Part shown: in pieces, positions 1 to 5,027 of the stretch | Layout: each line of letters starts with the position of its first letter | How positions within the stretch are numbered: the stretch's first letter is position 1 | From: an uncultured Sphingosinicella sp. | Lineage (GTDB): Bacteria > Pseudomonadota > Alphaproteobacteria > Sphingomonadales > Sphingomonadaceae | Direction: 5' to 3' | DNA: 9,682 nucleotides | NCBI GenBank assembly: GCA_946886275.1 | Contig: CAMPIH010000086.1 | Coordinates: forward strand, 1-9,682 | Program-made: the position numbers and the translations under genes | Notes under the pieces: generated by a model | Seen by the model: only the letters and a program-made list of their open reading frames with translations | Database searches by the model: none | Told to the model about the DNA's origin: nothing

Positions 1-59
1 TCGAACGCCCAGGGATATTCGAACGGCTTGTACTGCTTGCGGGCTTCGAGAAGAGGCAT
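1..59 (-). CDS. nrdB: Ribonucleotide reductase beta subunit, N-terminal end only
   Basis: This is the first 19 codons of a minus-strand gene that leaves the window at its left edge. The peptide MPLLEARKQYKPFEYPWAF is the characteristic beginning of the class I ribonucleotide-diphosphate reductase small (radical-generating) subunit of alphaproteobacteria. That subunit holds the dimetal cofactor and passes its radical to the NrdA active site, so that NDPs can be reduced to dNDPs in the cytoplasm. The ATG is preceded by GGAG at 67-70, seven bases upstream, which supports this start. It lies only 17 bp after the stop of the 70-residue membrane protein and in the same orientation as nrdA, so it is probably the last or a later gene of the nrdA operon. 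The start leaves no room for an N-terminal ATP-cone before the family's core sequence. The identity rests on a short peptide plus the nearby nrdA. Confidence 0.85.
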   Translation of the reverse strand, partial: MPLLEARKQYKPFEYPWAF

Positions 60-76
60 GGTCTTACTCCGTTCGA

Positions 77-289
77 TCAGAAGATCACGAGATCGGCTTC
101 AGGCAGATAGAAGGCCAGAATGCACAGGATGGCGGCGGTGGCGAAACCGGCGCCGACGATGAGATAGGGCGCGGGGCTGCGTTGCTCGGCAGCCAGCTCC
201 TGCTGGCGGCGGGCAAGGCCCATGCCGATCAGGAAGCTGGTTCCGAGATCGATCGCCGCGAACAGGATGAGAAGCGAGCCGAGGGTCAT
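77..289 (-). CDS. Small two-helix membrane protein (70 aa), nrdA-nrdB interval
   Basis: I do not recognise this family. The 70-residue product has two strongly hydrophobic stretches (about residues 4-24 and 41-63). They are separated by a hydrophilic linker with arginines and glutamates (ARRQQELAAEQR), followed by a short acidic tail (PEADLVIF). By the positive-inside rule the linker would face the cytoplasm and both ends the periplasm. The start is good: ATG is preceded by GAGGGG at 297-302 with seven bases between. The ATG overlaps the TGA of the preceding 109-residue gene (ATGA), which suggests translational coupling. nrdB begins 17 bp downstream. It is small, but its position in an overlapping gene chain, its ribosome-binding site and its hydrophobic profile all argue that it is real. 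Confidence 0.75.
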   Translation of the reverse strand: MTLGSLLILFAAIDLGTSFLIGMGLARRQQELAAEQRSPAPYLIVGAGFATAAILCILAFYLPEADLVIF

Positions 290-615
290 TGATCCACCCC
301 TCTTTCGCGCACGATTCGGTCCCGATAGACGACGTGGCTCTTGCGAGCCCCGACCCCGAACACCGCGATTCCGAGGAAATAGCCGAAATCGTACCAGCCG
401 CCATTATTGGGAACGGCGTAGACCGATATGGTATCGATGAAGAGCGACAGGATCCAGGCGACCGGGAAGATGAAGCCGTGCCACAGGCCGAGAAGGAAGC
501 CGGGCGCACCCGCAGCGACGGCCCCGGCGCCCTGGGTCGCGCAGGCGCCGAGAATAAAGAGCGGCGAGAGGGCGACCAAGGCGCGGGCGCGAGGCGAGGC
601 GGAGCGGCCGATCAC
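286..615 (-). CDS. Small lipoprotein-like membrane protein with WHG and NNGGWYDFG motifs (109 aa)
   Basis: The start chosen is GTG at 613-615. It overlaps the TGA of the 77-residue gene (GTGA), and the same frame upstream gives only low-quality sequence. The product begins with a basic n-region (R4, R9, R11), then a hydrophobic core, then a lipobox-like LGAC (residues 22-25), as in signal-peptidase-II substrates. A second hydrophobic segment spans about 40-60 and contains LWHG (44-47). It is followed by VYAVPNNGGWYDFG (65-78) and a last hydrophobic stretch (79-90) with a basic tail. From memory, small bacterial lipoproteins of unassigned function share this WHG ... NNGGWYDFG pattern, but I cannot name the family. 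No Shine-Dalgarno is obvious, consistent with coupling to the gene before. Its function is unknown; an inner- or outer-membrane location is inferred from the lipobox alone. Confidence 0.75.
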   Translation of the reverse strand: MIGRSASPRARALVALSPLFILGACATQGAGAVAAGAPGFLLGLWHGFIFPVAWILSLFIDTISVYAVPNNGGWYDFGYFLGIAVFGVGARKSHVVYRDRIVRERGVDQ

Positions 616-845
616 AGGATCGCCGAGTCCCACAGCGGAGTCAGCCAGCCGGCGGCGAAAAGCACGACGGCGATGGCGAGGGCATAAAGCGCGGCCCGGC
701 GGGCAAGCCGGGCATCGGCATATTGAGGCGTGCCCCGGCCATGCGCGCGCTGGCGGTACCAGCGCAGCAAGTTGACCAGGGCTGCGAGGCCGGCGAGCAG
801 CCCCGCCAGCACCAGAACATGACCCCAGGTGATCGTCTCCGGCAT
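612..845 (-). CDS. Small two-helix membrane protein (77 aa), nrdA-nrdB interval
   Basis: I do not recognise this family. The 77-residue product has hydrophobic segments at about residues 8-26 and 50-68. They are joined by a strongly basic loop (RWYRQRAHGRG, then ARLARR), which predicts a cytoplasmic loop with both ends outside. The ATG is preceded by AGGGGG at 850-855, a ribosome-binding site that overlaps the stop codon of the 59-residue gene, with only 8 bp between the two genes. Its own stop overlaps the GTG start of the 109-residue gene. The three junctions in this block (8 bp, -4, -4) are typical of an operon in which neighbours are made together. The function is not known; a membrane location is inferred from the hydrophobic profile. 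Confidence 0.72.
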   Translation of the reverse strand: MPETITWGHVLVLAGLLAGLAALVNLLRWYRQRAHGRGTPQYADARLARRAALYALAIAVVLFAAGWLTPLWDSAIL

Positions 846-853
846 CTATCCCC

Positions 854-1033
854 CTAGAAATCCAGCTTGCCGAGGCCGAGCAGAATGAAGACGACGGCAC
901 CGACCAGGAACAGGATCCCCGCCTGCTTCCTCTGGCCGAAGCCGCTGCTTCCACGCTCACGAAACAGCAAGACGGCGCCGACGATGGCGAAGACGATTCC
1001 GATCGCGAACTTGACGCTGTCGACGATCTCCAT
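854..1033 (-). CDS. Small two-helix membrane protein (59 aa), first gene after nrdA
   Basis: This short gene was found by translating the minus strand between nrdA and the 77-residue gene. The product, starting MEIVDSVKFAIG and ending GLGKLDF, has two hydrophobic segments (about residues 8-24 and 38-55). They flank a basic, glycine-rich turn (FRERGSSGFGQRKQ), so the same helix-loop-helix plan recurs as in the 77- and 70-residue neighbours. It lies 87 bp after the nrdA stop, beyond a strong hairpin at 1051-1080, and 8 bp before the next gene. The ribosome-binding site is weak (TAGAGCG just before ATG), which lowers certainty about the start. The clear hydrophobic pattern and the tight downstream junction support it as coding. 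The function is unknown. Confidence 0.65.
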   Translation of the reverse strand: MEIVDSVKFAIGIVFAIVGAVLLFRERGSSGFGQRKQAGILFLVGAVVFILLGLGKLDF

Positions 1034-1050
1034 CGCTCTAGCCGGCGCAG

Positions 1051-1080
1051 CCGGCGGAGCGGCCGGAGCCGCTCCGCCGG
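1051..1080 (-). terminator. Perfect 12-bp hairpin between nrdA and the small membrane-protein genes
   Basis: CCGGCGGAGCGG (1051-1062) and CCGCTCCGCCGG (1069-1080) are exact reverse complements separated by six bases (CCGGAG). A transcript in either direction would fold into a very stable GC stem. It begins 41 bp after the nrdA stop and ends 17 bp before the 59-residue gene. No run of T follows it on the minus strand, so it is not a classical intrinsic terminator. A partial terminator, an RNA-processing site or a 3'-end stabiliser that sets the ratio of nrdA to distal messages are all possible. The structure is seen directly; the function is inferred. Confidence 0.5.
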
Positions 1081-1120
1081 TCCCCCGCCCGGAGGGCGCA
1101 CACCGCCGAAGAAGCAGTGT

Positions 1121-3091
1121 CTACTGGCAGGCCAGGCATTCGTCATAATCCGTCGTCTGGAGCTGGATTTCCTTGAGCTCCGGCGTGTTGTCCGCCTCGA
1201 CTCCGCCGGCGAAGCCCGCCCTCTGGACCGACTTGGAGCGCAGATAATAGAGGCTCTTGATGCCGAGCTCCCAGGCGCGGAAGTGGAGCATCAGAAGATC
1301 CCATTTGTCGACGTCGGCCGGGATGAACAGATTCAGCGACTGGGCCTGGTCGATATAGGGCGTGCGGTCCGCGGCGAGCTCGATCAGCCAGCGCTGGTCG
1401 ATCTCGAAGCTCGTCTTGAACACGTCCTTTTCCTCGGGCGTGAGGAAGTCGAGATGCTGGACGCTTCCGCCGCGCTCCAGGATCGACGACCAGATTCCCT
1501 CGCTGTTCTTCGACTTCTCGATCAGCAGTTTCTCGAGATGCGGATTGCGGATCGAGAAGGATCCGGACAGCGTCTTGTGGGTGTAGATGTTCGCCGGGAT
1601 CGGCTCGATGCAGGCCGAGGTGCCGCCGGCGATGATCGAGATGGACGCGGTCGGCGCGATCGCCATCTTGCAGGAGAAACGCTCCATCACGCCCTGGTCG
1701 GCGGCGTCCGGGCAAGGCCCCCGCTCGGTCGCGAGAAGCATCGACGCCTGGTCCGCCTGGGCCCGGATGTGCTTGAAGATCTTCATGTTCCAGGACTTGG
1801 CCATCGCCCCTTCGAAGGGCAGGCCGCGCGCCTGGAGGAAGGAGTGGAAGCCCATCACGCCGAGGCCGACGCTTCGCTCGCGCATCGCGCTGTAGCGGGC
1901 CCGAGCCATCTCCTCGGGCGCCCGGTCGATATAGTCGGTGAGGACGTTGTCGAGGAAGCGCATCACGTCCTCGATGAACATCGTGTCGCCGTTCCATTCG
2001 TCCCACGTCTCGAGATTGAGGCTGGAAAGGCAGCAGACGGCGGTCCGGTCCTGGCCGTGCTGGTCGCGGCCGGTCGGAAGGGTGATCTCCGAGCACAGGT
2101 TCGAGGTCGAGACCTTGAGGCCGACGTCGCGCTGATGCTTCGGCATCGACCGGTTCACCTGGTCGATGAAGATGATGTAGGGCTCGCCGGTCGCGAGCCG
2201 GGTCTCGACCAGCTTCTGGAACAGCGAACGGGCGTCGACGGTGGCCCGGGCCGAGCCGTCCTTGGGGCTCTGAAGGGTCCATTCGGCGCCGTCCCGGACC
2301 GCTTCCATGAAGGCGTCGGTGACGAGCACGCCGTGATGCAGGTTCAGGGCCTTGCGGTTGAAGTCGCCCGAAGGCTTGCGGATCTCGAGGAACTCCTCGA
2401 TCTCGGGATGCGAGATGTCGAGGTAGCAGGCCGCCGAGCCGCGGCGAAGCGAGCCCTGGCTGATCGCGAGGGTGAGCGAATCCATCACCCGGACGAACGG
2501 GATGATGCCGCTGGTCTTGCCGTTGAGGCCGACCGCCTCGCCGATCCCCCGGACATTGCCCCAATAGGTGCCGATGCCGCCGCCGCGCGAGGCCAGCCAG
2601 ACATTCTCGTTCCAGGTGCCGACAATCCCTTCGAGGCTGTCCGAGACCGAATTGAGATAGCAGCTGATCGGGAGCCCGCGGCCGGTGCCGCCGTTGGACA
2701 GGACCGGCGTCGCCGGCATGAACCAGAGCTTCGACATGTAATCGTAGAGCCGCTGGGCGTGCCCGGCATCGTCGGCATAAGCCGAGGCGACCCGGGCGAA
2801 CAGGTCCTGATAGCTCTCGCCGGGAAGAAGGTAACGGTCGCGCAGCGTGTCCTTGCCGAATTCGGTGAGCAGCGAATCGCGGCCATGATCGAGCTCGACC
2901 TTGAAGGCGATCGGAGTGACGGTCTTGGAGTCGACCGGCTTCTTCGCCGCTTCCGCCTTGCCTTCGGCGGGGGCCTCGGAAACGCTCGCGACCGGCGCCT
3001 CGGCCTTGCTCGAGACCTTCTTCGATGGCGAATCGACGGTGGTGGTCGTCACGTCGCTCGTGCTCACTTCATGGCTGCCGGACAAGTCCAT
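1121..3091 (-). CDS. nrdA: Ribonucleoside-diphosphate reductase class I, alpha (catalytic) subunit
   Basis: This enzyme reduces ribonucleoside diphosphates to deoxyribonucleotides together with NrdB, in the cytoplasm. The 656-residue protein shows the family landmarks: active-site cysteine C144 in PISCYLNSVSDSL; the SNLCSEITLP motif with N331, C333 (thiyl radical site) and E335; the second redox cysteine of AVCCLSS (C353, less likely C354); the radical-transfer tyrosines Y615-Y616 in SLYYLRS; and the C-terminal shuttle cysteines C652 and C655 (CLAC). The first ~60 residues are a Ser/Thr/Ala/Lys/Pro-rich, probably disordered extension, and no ATP-cone is visible before the catalytic part starts near residue 62. 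The protein is therefore about 100 residues shorter than E. coli NrdA. ATG at 3091 is preferred over the upstream TTG at 3112 because GAGGGG (3099-3104) lies seven bases before it. NrdR-box-like and DnaA-box-like sites lie upstream. Confidence 0.96.
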   Translation of the reverse strand: MDLSGSHEVSTSDVTTTTVDSPSKKVSSKAEAPVASVSEAPAEGKAEAAKKPVDSKTVTPIAFKVELDHGRDSLLTEFGKDTLRDRYLLPGESYQDLFARVASAYADDAGHAQRLYDYMSKLWFMPATPVLSNGGTGRGLPISCYLNSVSDSLEGIVGTWNENVWLASRGGGIGTYWGNVRGIGEAVGLNGKTSGIIPFVRVMDSLTLAISQGSLRRGSAACYLDISHPEIEEFLEIRKPSGDFNRKALNLHHGVLVTDAFMEAVRDGAEWTLQSPKDGSARATVDARSLFQKLVETRLATGEPYIIFIDQVNRSMPKHQRDVGLKVSTSNLCSEITLPTGRDQHGQDRTAVCCLSSLNLETWDEWNGDTMFIEDVMRFLDNVLTDYIDRAPEEMARARYSAMRERSVGLGVMGFHSFLQARGLPFEGAMAKSWNMKIFKHIRAQADQASMLLATERGPCPDAADQGVMERFSCKMAIAPTASISIIAGGTSACIEPIPANIYTHKTLSGSFSIRNPHLEKLLIEKSKNSEGIWSSILERGGSVQHLDFLTPEEKDVFKTSFEIDQRWLIELAADRTPYIDQAQSLNLFIPADVDKWDLLMLHFRAWELGIKSLYYLRSKSVQRAGFAGGVEADNTPELKEIQLQTTDYDECLACQ

Positions 3092-3186
3092 CACTCTACC
3101 CCTCGTTCCCAATTCGTTCTAGTGGGATTCGGCCCACATTAGGCCTTCGACGGGGGGAGGGGTGGGCTATTTTGGGCTTGTCCCCG

Positions 3187-3195
3187 ATATCCACA
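3187..3195 (+). promoter_or_regulatory. DnaA-box-like 9-mer upstream of nrdA
   Basis: ATATCCACA matches the DnaA box TTATCCACA at eight of nine positions, the first base being different. It lies about 96 bp upstream of the nrdA start. DnaA is known to act on nrd genes in E. coli and to link replication with nucleotide synthesis genes in Caulobacter, so the position is sensible. A single 9-mer with one mismatch can occur by chance, and no second good box is close by. Confidence 0.3.
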
Positions 3196-3243
3196 GAGAC
3201 ACGATCCGTCCGCTCGGCGGCGACAGCCTGCCGACGGACGCTC

Positions 3244-3259
3244 CTACAACCTCTAGCGG
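3244..3259. promoter_or_regulatory. Second, weaker NrdR-box-like site
   Basis: CTACAACCTCTAGCGG keeps the C-W-A ... T-W-G core of the NrdR box (consensus ACACWATATATWGTGT) but matches only 9 of 16 positions. Its value comes from position: it starts exactly 32 bp from the better box at 3276, and NrdR typically binds paired boxes about three helical turns (31-32 bp) apart. On its own it would not be called. Confidence 0.4.
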
Positions 3260-3275
3260 CTCCCCCTGTGAAGCG

Positions 3276-3291
3276 CCACTAGCCATAGTGT
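3276..3291. promoter_or_regulatory. NrdR box upstream of nrdA
   Basis: CCACTAGCCATAGTGT matches the NrdR consensus ACACWATATATWGTGT at 12 of 16 positions, with both outer half-sites intact (CACTA and TAGTG) and only the central bases different. NrdR is the zinc-finger/ATP-cone repressor of ribonucleotide reductase genes in most bacteria. It represses when dATP is plentiful. The site is about 185 bp upstream of nrdA and overlaps the possible -10 element at 3285-3290, which would suit repression. The call rests on motif match, spacing to the second site and the target gene. Confidence 0.6.
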
Positions 3292-3313
3292 TAGAACTCC
3301 GATTCAGACGCAA
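3285..3313 (-). promoter_or_regulatory. Possible nrdA promoter
   Basis: Read on the minus strand, TTGCGT (3308-3313) and CACTAT (3285-3290) are separated by 17 bp. The -35 is a fair match to TTGACA and the -10 a poor match to TATAAT. The -10 lies inside the NrdR-like box, which is the main reason to mention it. If correct, the nrdA message would have a leader of roughly 190 bases. Other promoters in the gap are quite possible. Confidence 0.25.
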
Positions 3314-3351
3314 GAGGGTAAATGATCCCTTACCGGCTCAACTCGTCGCAT

Positions 3352-3367
3352 TGGCGGTTTTCCGCCA
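3352..3367. repeat. Perfect 6-bp hairpin with TTTT loop
   Basis: TGGCGG (3352-3357) and CCGCCA (3362-3367) are exact reverse complements around TTTT. The stem lies about 140 bp before the DHFR-fold gene and could be part of its leader or an operator. No T-run follows directly on the plus strand, and on the minus strand the following bases are AATGCG, so a terminator is unlikely. Confidence 0.35.
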
Positions 3368-3503
3368 GTTTCGCGGGGCCACCAATGGAAGATTTTGACG
3401 AGGGGTGCGAAGAGCGCTGCGGGACGTGCTTCGCGGCGGCGCCGCCCATTGCGCGGCGAGGCGCGAAACGCTCTAAGGCCATCGCCTGATCGAGGGAGCC
3501 GCC

Positions 3504-4148
3504 ATGTCCCGGATTCGAGTCAATGCCTACTCCATCTCGCTCGACGGCTTTGGCGCCGGTCCCGACCAGTCGATCGACGATCCGCTCGGCCGCGGCGCCG
3601 AGGCGCTTCACCACTGGATGTTCGAGACCAGCCTGTTCAGCGAGAACGGCACCGGCGGGGTCGACGACCATTTCGCCCGCCGAAGCATGGCGGGCCTCGG
3701 CGCCTGGATCCTCGGCCGAAACATGTTCGGTCCGATCCGCGGCCCCTGGCCCGACGATCGATGGAAAGGCTGGTGGGGCGACGATCCACCCTATCATGTG
3801 CCGGTCTTCGTCCTCACCCACCATCCCCGGCCGCCGATCGAGATGAAAAGCGGGACGATCTTCCATTTCGTCACCGACGGGATCGAATCGGCTCTCGACT
3901 CGGCGCTCGAGGCGGCAAAAGGGCTCGACGTCCGGATCGGCGGCGGGGCCGAGACCATCCGCCAATATCTTCGCGCCGGCCTGATCGACGAGCTTCACGT
4001 CGCGGTCGCTCCGGTCCTCCTCGGCGGCGGCGAGCCGCTATTCGCCGGGCTCGACCTGCCCGAGCTCGGCTACGGCATCAGCGAACGGGCCGCCGGCGAG
4101 GGCGCCATGCATTATGTGATGACGAGGGAAAGGCGGGAATCGCAATGA
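3504..4148 (+). CDS. Dihydrofolate reductase family protein (RibD C-terminal-like)
   Basis: The 214-residue protein belongs to the fold shared by dihydrofolate reductase and the C-terminal reductase domain of RibD. The N-terminal RVNAYSISLDGF (5-16), the internal GAWILGRNMF (66-75) and the C-terminal GGGAETIRQYLRAGLIDEL (146-164) with VLLGGGEPLF (171-180) are the landmarks of the stand-alone 'dihydrofolate reductase family' proteins. The GGGAE motif is expected to contact NADPH. Most such proteins have no proven substrate, so an NADPH-dependent reductase of unknown substrate is the safe statement; it is not a housekeeping folA by sequence. The start at 3504 has GAGGGAG a few bases upstream. 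Its stop overlaps the ATG of the GST gene, so the two are probably co-expressed. Confidence 0.85.
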   Translation: MSRIRVNAYSISLDGFGAGPDQSIDDPLGRGAEALHHWMFETSLFSENGTGGVDDHFARRSMAGLGAWILGRNMFGPIRGPWPDDRWKGWWGDDPPYHVPVFVLTHHPRPPIEMKSGTIFHFVTDGIESALDSALEAAKGLDVRIGGGAETIRQYLRAGLIDELHVAVAPVLLGGGEPLFAGLDLPELGYGISERAAGEGAMHYVMTRERRESQ

Positions 4149-4795
4149 GCCTGGTCCTCCACGCCCATCCGCTTTCCTCTTATTGCTGGAAGGCGCTCAT
4201 CGCCTTCTACGAGAAGGGAATCCCCTTCGAGGTCCACCAGCTGGAGCTCGGCGACCCCGAATCCGCCGCCCGGTTCGCCGCCTTGTGGCCGATCGCGAAG
4301 ATGCCGGTGCTCGTCGACGACGGCCGGGTCGTCGTCGAGACGAGCATCATCGTCGAATATCTGGACCTGCGCCATCCGGGACCCGAGCCGCTCCTCCCCG
4401 AGGATCGCGAGGCGGCGCTCGAGGTCCGGATGCTCGACCGGGTCTTCGACAATTATGTGATGACGCCGATGCAGAAGATCGTCTTCAACCGCTTCTGTCC
4501 GGCCGAGGCGCGCAATCCGCATGACGTCATGGCGGCGAGGCAGACGATCGACACCGCTTATGGCTGGCTGGACTCGCGGCTGGAGGGCCGGGCCTGGGCT
4601 GCGGGCGACAGCTTCACCCTTGCCGACTGCGCGGCCGCACCGTCGCTTCATTATGCGGAAAGGGTGCAGCCGATGGCTGGGCGGTTCCCCGCGCTTGCCG
4701 ACTATCTCGGCCGGCTCGAATCCCGGCCGAGCTTCGCCCGGGTGCTGAAGGAGGCCGAACCCTTTTCCCACATGTTCCCGACAGGGGAGGAGTGA
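4145..4795 (+). CDS. Glutathione S-transferase family protein
   Basis: The 216-residue cytosolic protein has the normal two-domain GST plan. The N-terminal thioredoxin-like half contains a possible catalytic serine or cysteine in LSSYCWKAL (S11, S12, C14), the cis-proline motif KMPVLVDDG (P54) and the glutathione gamma-glutamyl-binding ETSIIVEYL (E65, S67). The all-helical C-terminal half contains the N-capping box and hydrophobic staple around GDSFTLADC (154-162). The class is uncertain: the serine-type N-terminus suggests a zeta- or theta/tau-like enzyme rather than a classical beta class. ATG at 4145 overlaps the TGA of the preceding gene, with an AGGCGGGA-like ribosome-binding site just inside it. 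The pairing with a DHFR-fold reductase suggests detoxification or redox work on a shared substrate, but this is only inference from context. Confidence 0.9.
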   Translation: MSLVLHAHPLSSYCWKALIAFYEKGIPFEVHQLELGDPESAARFAALWPIAKMPVLVDDGRVVVETSIIVEYLDLRHPGPEPLLPEDREAALEVRMLDRVFDNYVMTPMQKIVFNRFCPAEARNPHDVMAARQTIDTAYGWLDSRLEGRAWAAGDSFTLADCAAAPSLHYAERVQPMAGRFPALADYLGRLESRPSFARVLKEAEPFSHMFPTGEE

Positions 4796-4808
4796 GCCGG
4801 AACAAGTA

Positions 4809-4838
4809 GGGCCGGCACCCCCTTAAGGATGCCGGCCC
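4809..4838 (+). terminator. GC-rich hairpin after the GST gene, probable terminator
   Basis: GGGCCGGCA (4809-4817) and TGCCGGCCC (4830-4838) are exact reverse complements, and the 12-base loop contains the palindrome CCTTAAGG (4821-4828), so the stem may extend inwards. It starts 13 bp after the GST stop. What follows is C-rich rather than T-rich, so it is a structural terminator candidate, not a textbook one. Confidence 0.5.
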
Positions 4839-4876
4839 CTCCCCCGATACGCTACACGAGGGAACTCGAGAAACGG

Positions 4877-4903
4877 GAGCCCGGGGCGAACGGCCCCAGG
4901 CTC
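4877..4903. repeat. Second inverted repeat in the GST-chrA gap
   Basis: GAGCC-C-GGGGC (4877-4887) pairs with GCCCC-A-GGCTC (4893-4903), ten base pairs with one internal C/A mismatch and a five-base loop. It lies 38 bp beyond the hairpin at 4809-4838 and about 125 bp before chrA. A second terminator or a leader structure are both possible. Between it and chrA I see nothing else I can name. Confidence 0.4.
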
Positions 4904-5027
4904 GGCCCTCTCATTGCCTTGATTCGATTGAGCCTTGTCTGAATGTGCCCGTTATCCGCCGTTAAGCTGCGGCCCCGCCAGCTGGAGAGCGAAAGCACGG
5001 CAGATGCGATTCGAGGACTGACCGAAC

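Larger units (their letters stand above)
3092..3503. other. Intergenic control region between divergent nrdA and the DHFR-fold gene
   Basis: This 412-bp gap separates nrdA (leftward) from the reductase-like gene at 3504 (rightward), so it should contain promoters in both directions. I find a pair of NrdR-box-like palindromes (3244-3259, 3276-3291), a DnaA-box-like 9-mer (3187-3195), a possible minus-strand promoter (3285-3313) and a short hairpin (3352-3367). GGTAA and TTACC also form a small inverted repeat just after 3310. The right part (about 3400-3503) is GC-rich, with a 12-bp palindrome GGCGGCGCCGCC at 3435-3446 and nothing else I can support. The short plus-strand frame at 3385-3489 is not convincing. 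No RNA gene is recognised. Confidence 0.6.

Noticed and set aside
616..1146. Upstream extension of the 109-residue protein's frame
   Set aside because: The extra ~177 residues are Ser/Arg/Pro-rich out-of-frame readings of the 77- and 59-residue genes. The GTG at 613-615, overlapping the previous stop, is a better start.
1283..3142. Long plus-strand open frame (619 codons) opposite nrdA
   Set aside because: It is antisense to a clear nrdA with all catalytic motifs. Its product is an Arg/Asp/Leu/Val-rich string typical of the complementary strand of a high-GC gene and shows no domain.
3435..3446. 12-bp palindrome GGCGGCGCCGCC
   Set aside because: Low-complexity GC sequence; palindromes of this kind arise easily here and nothing ties it to a promoter.
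3385..3489. Plus-strand frame of 34 codons with three cysteines just before the DHFR-fold gene
   Set aside because: No ribosome-binding site, no recognisable pattern, and the region is simply GC-rich; a chance frame is more likely.
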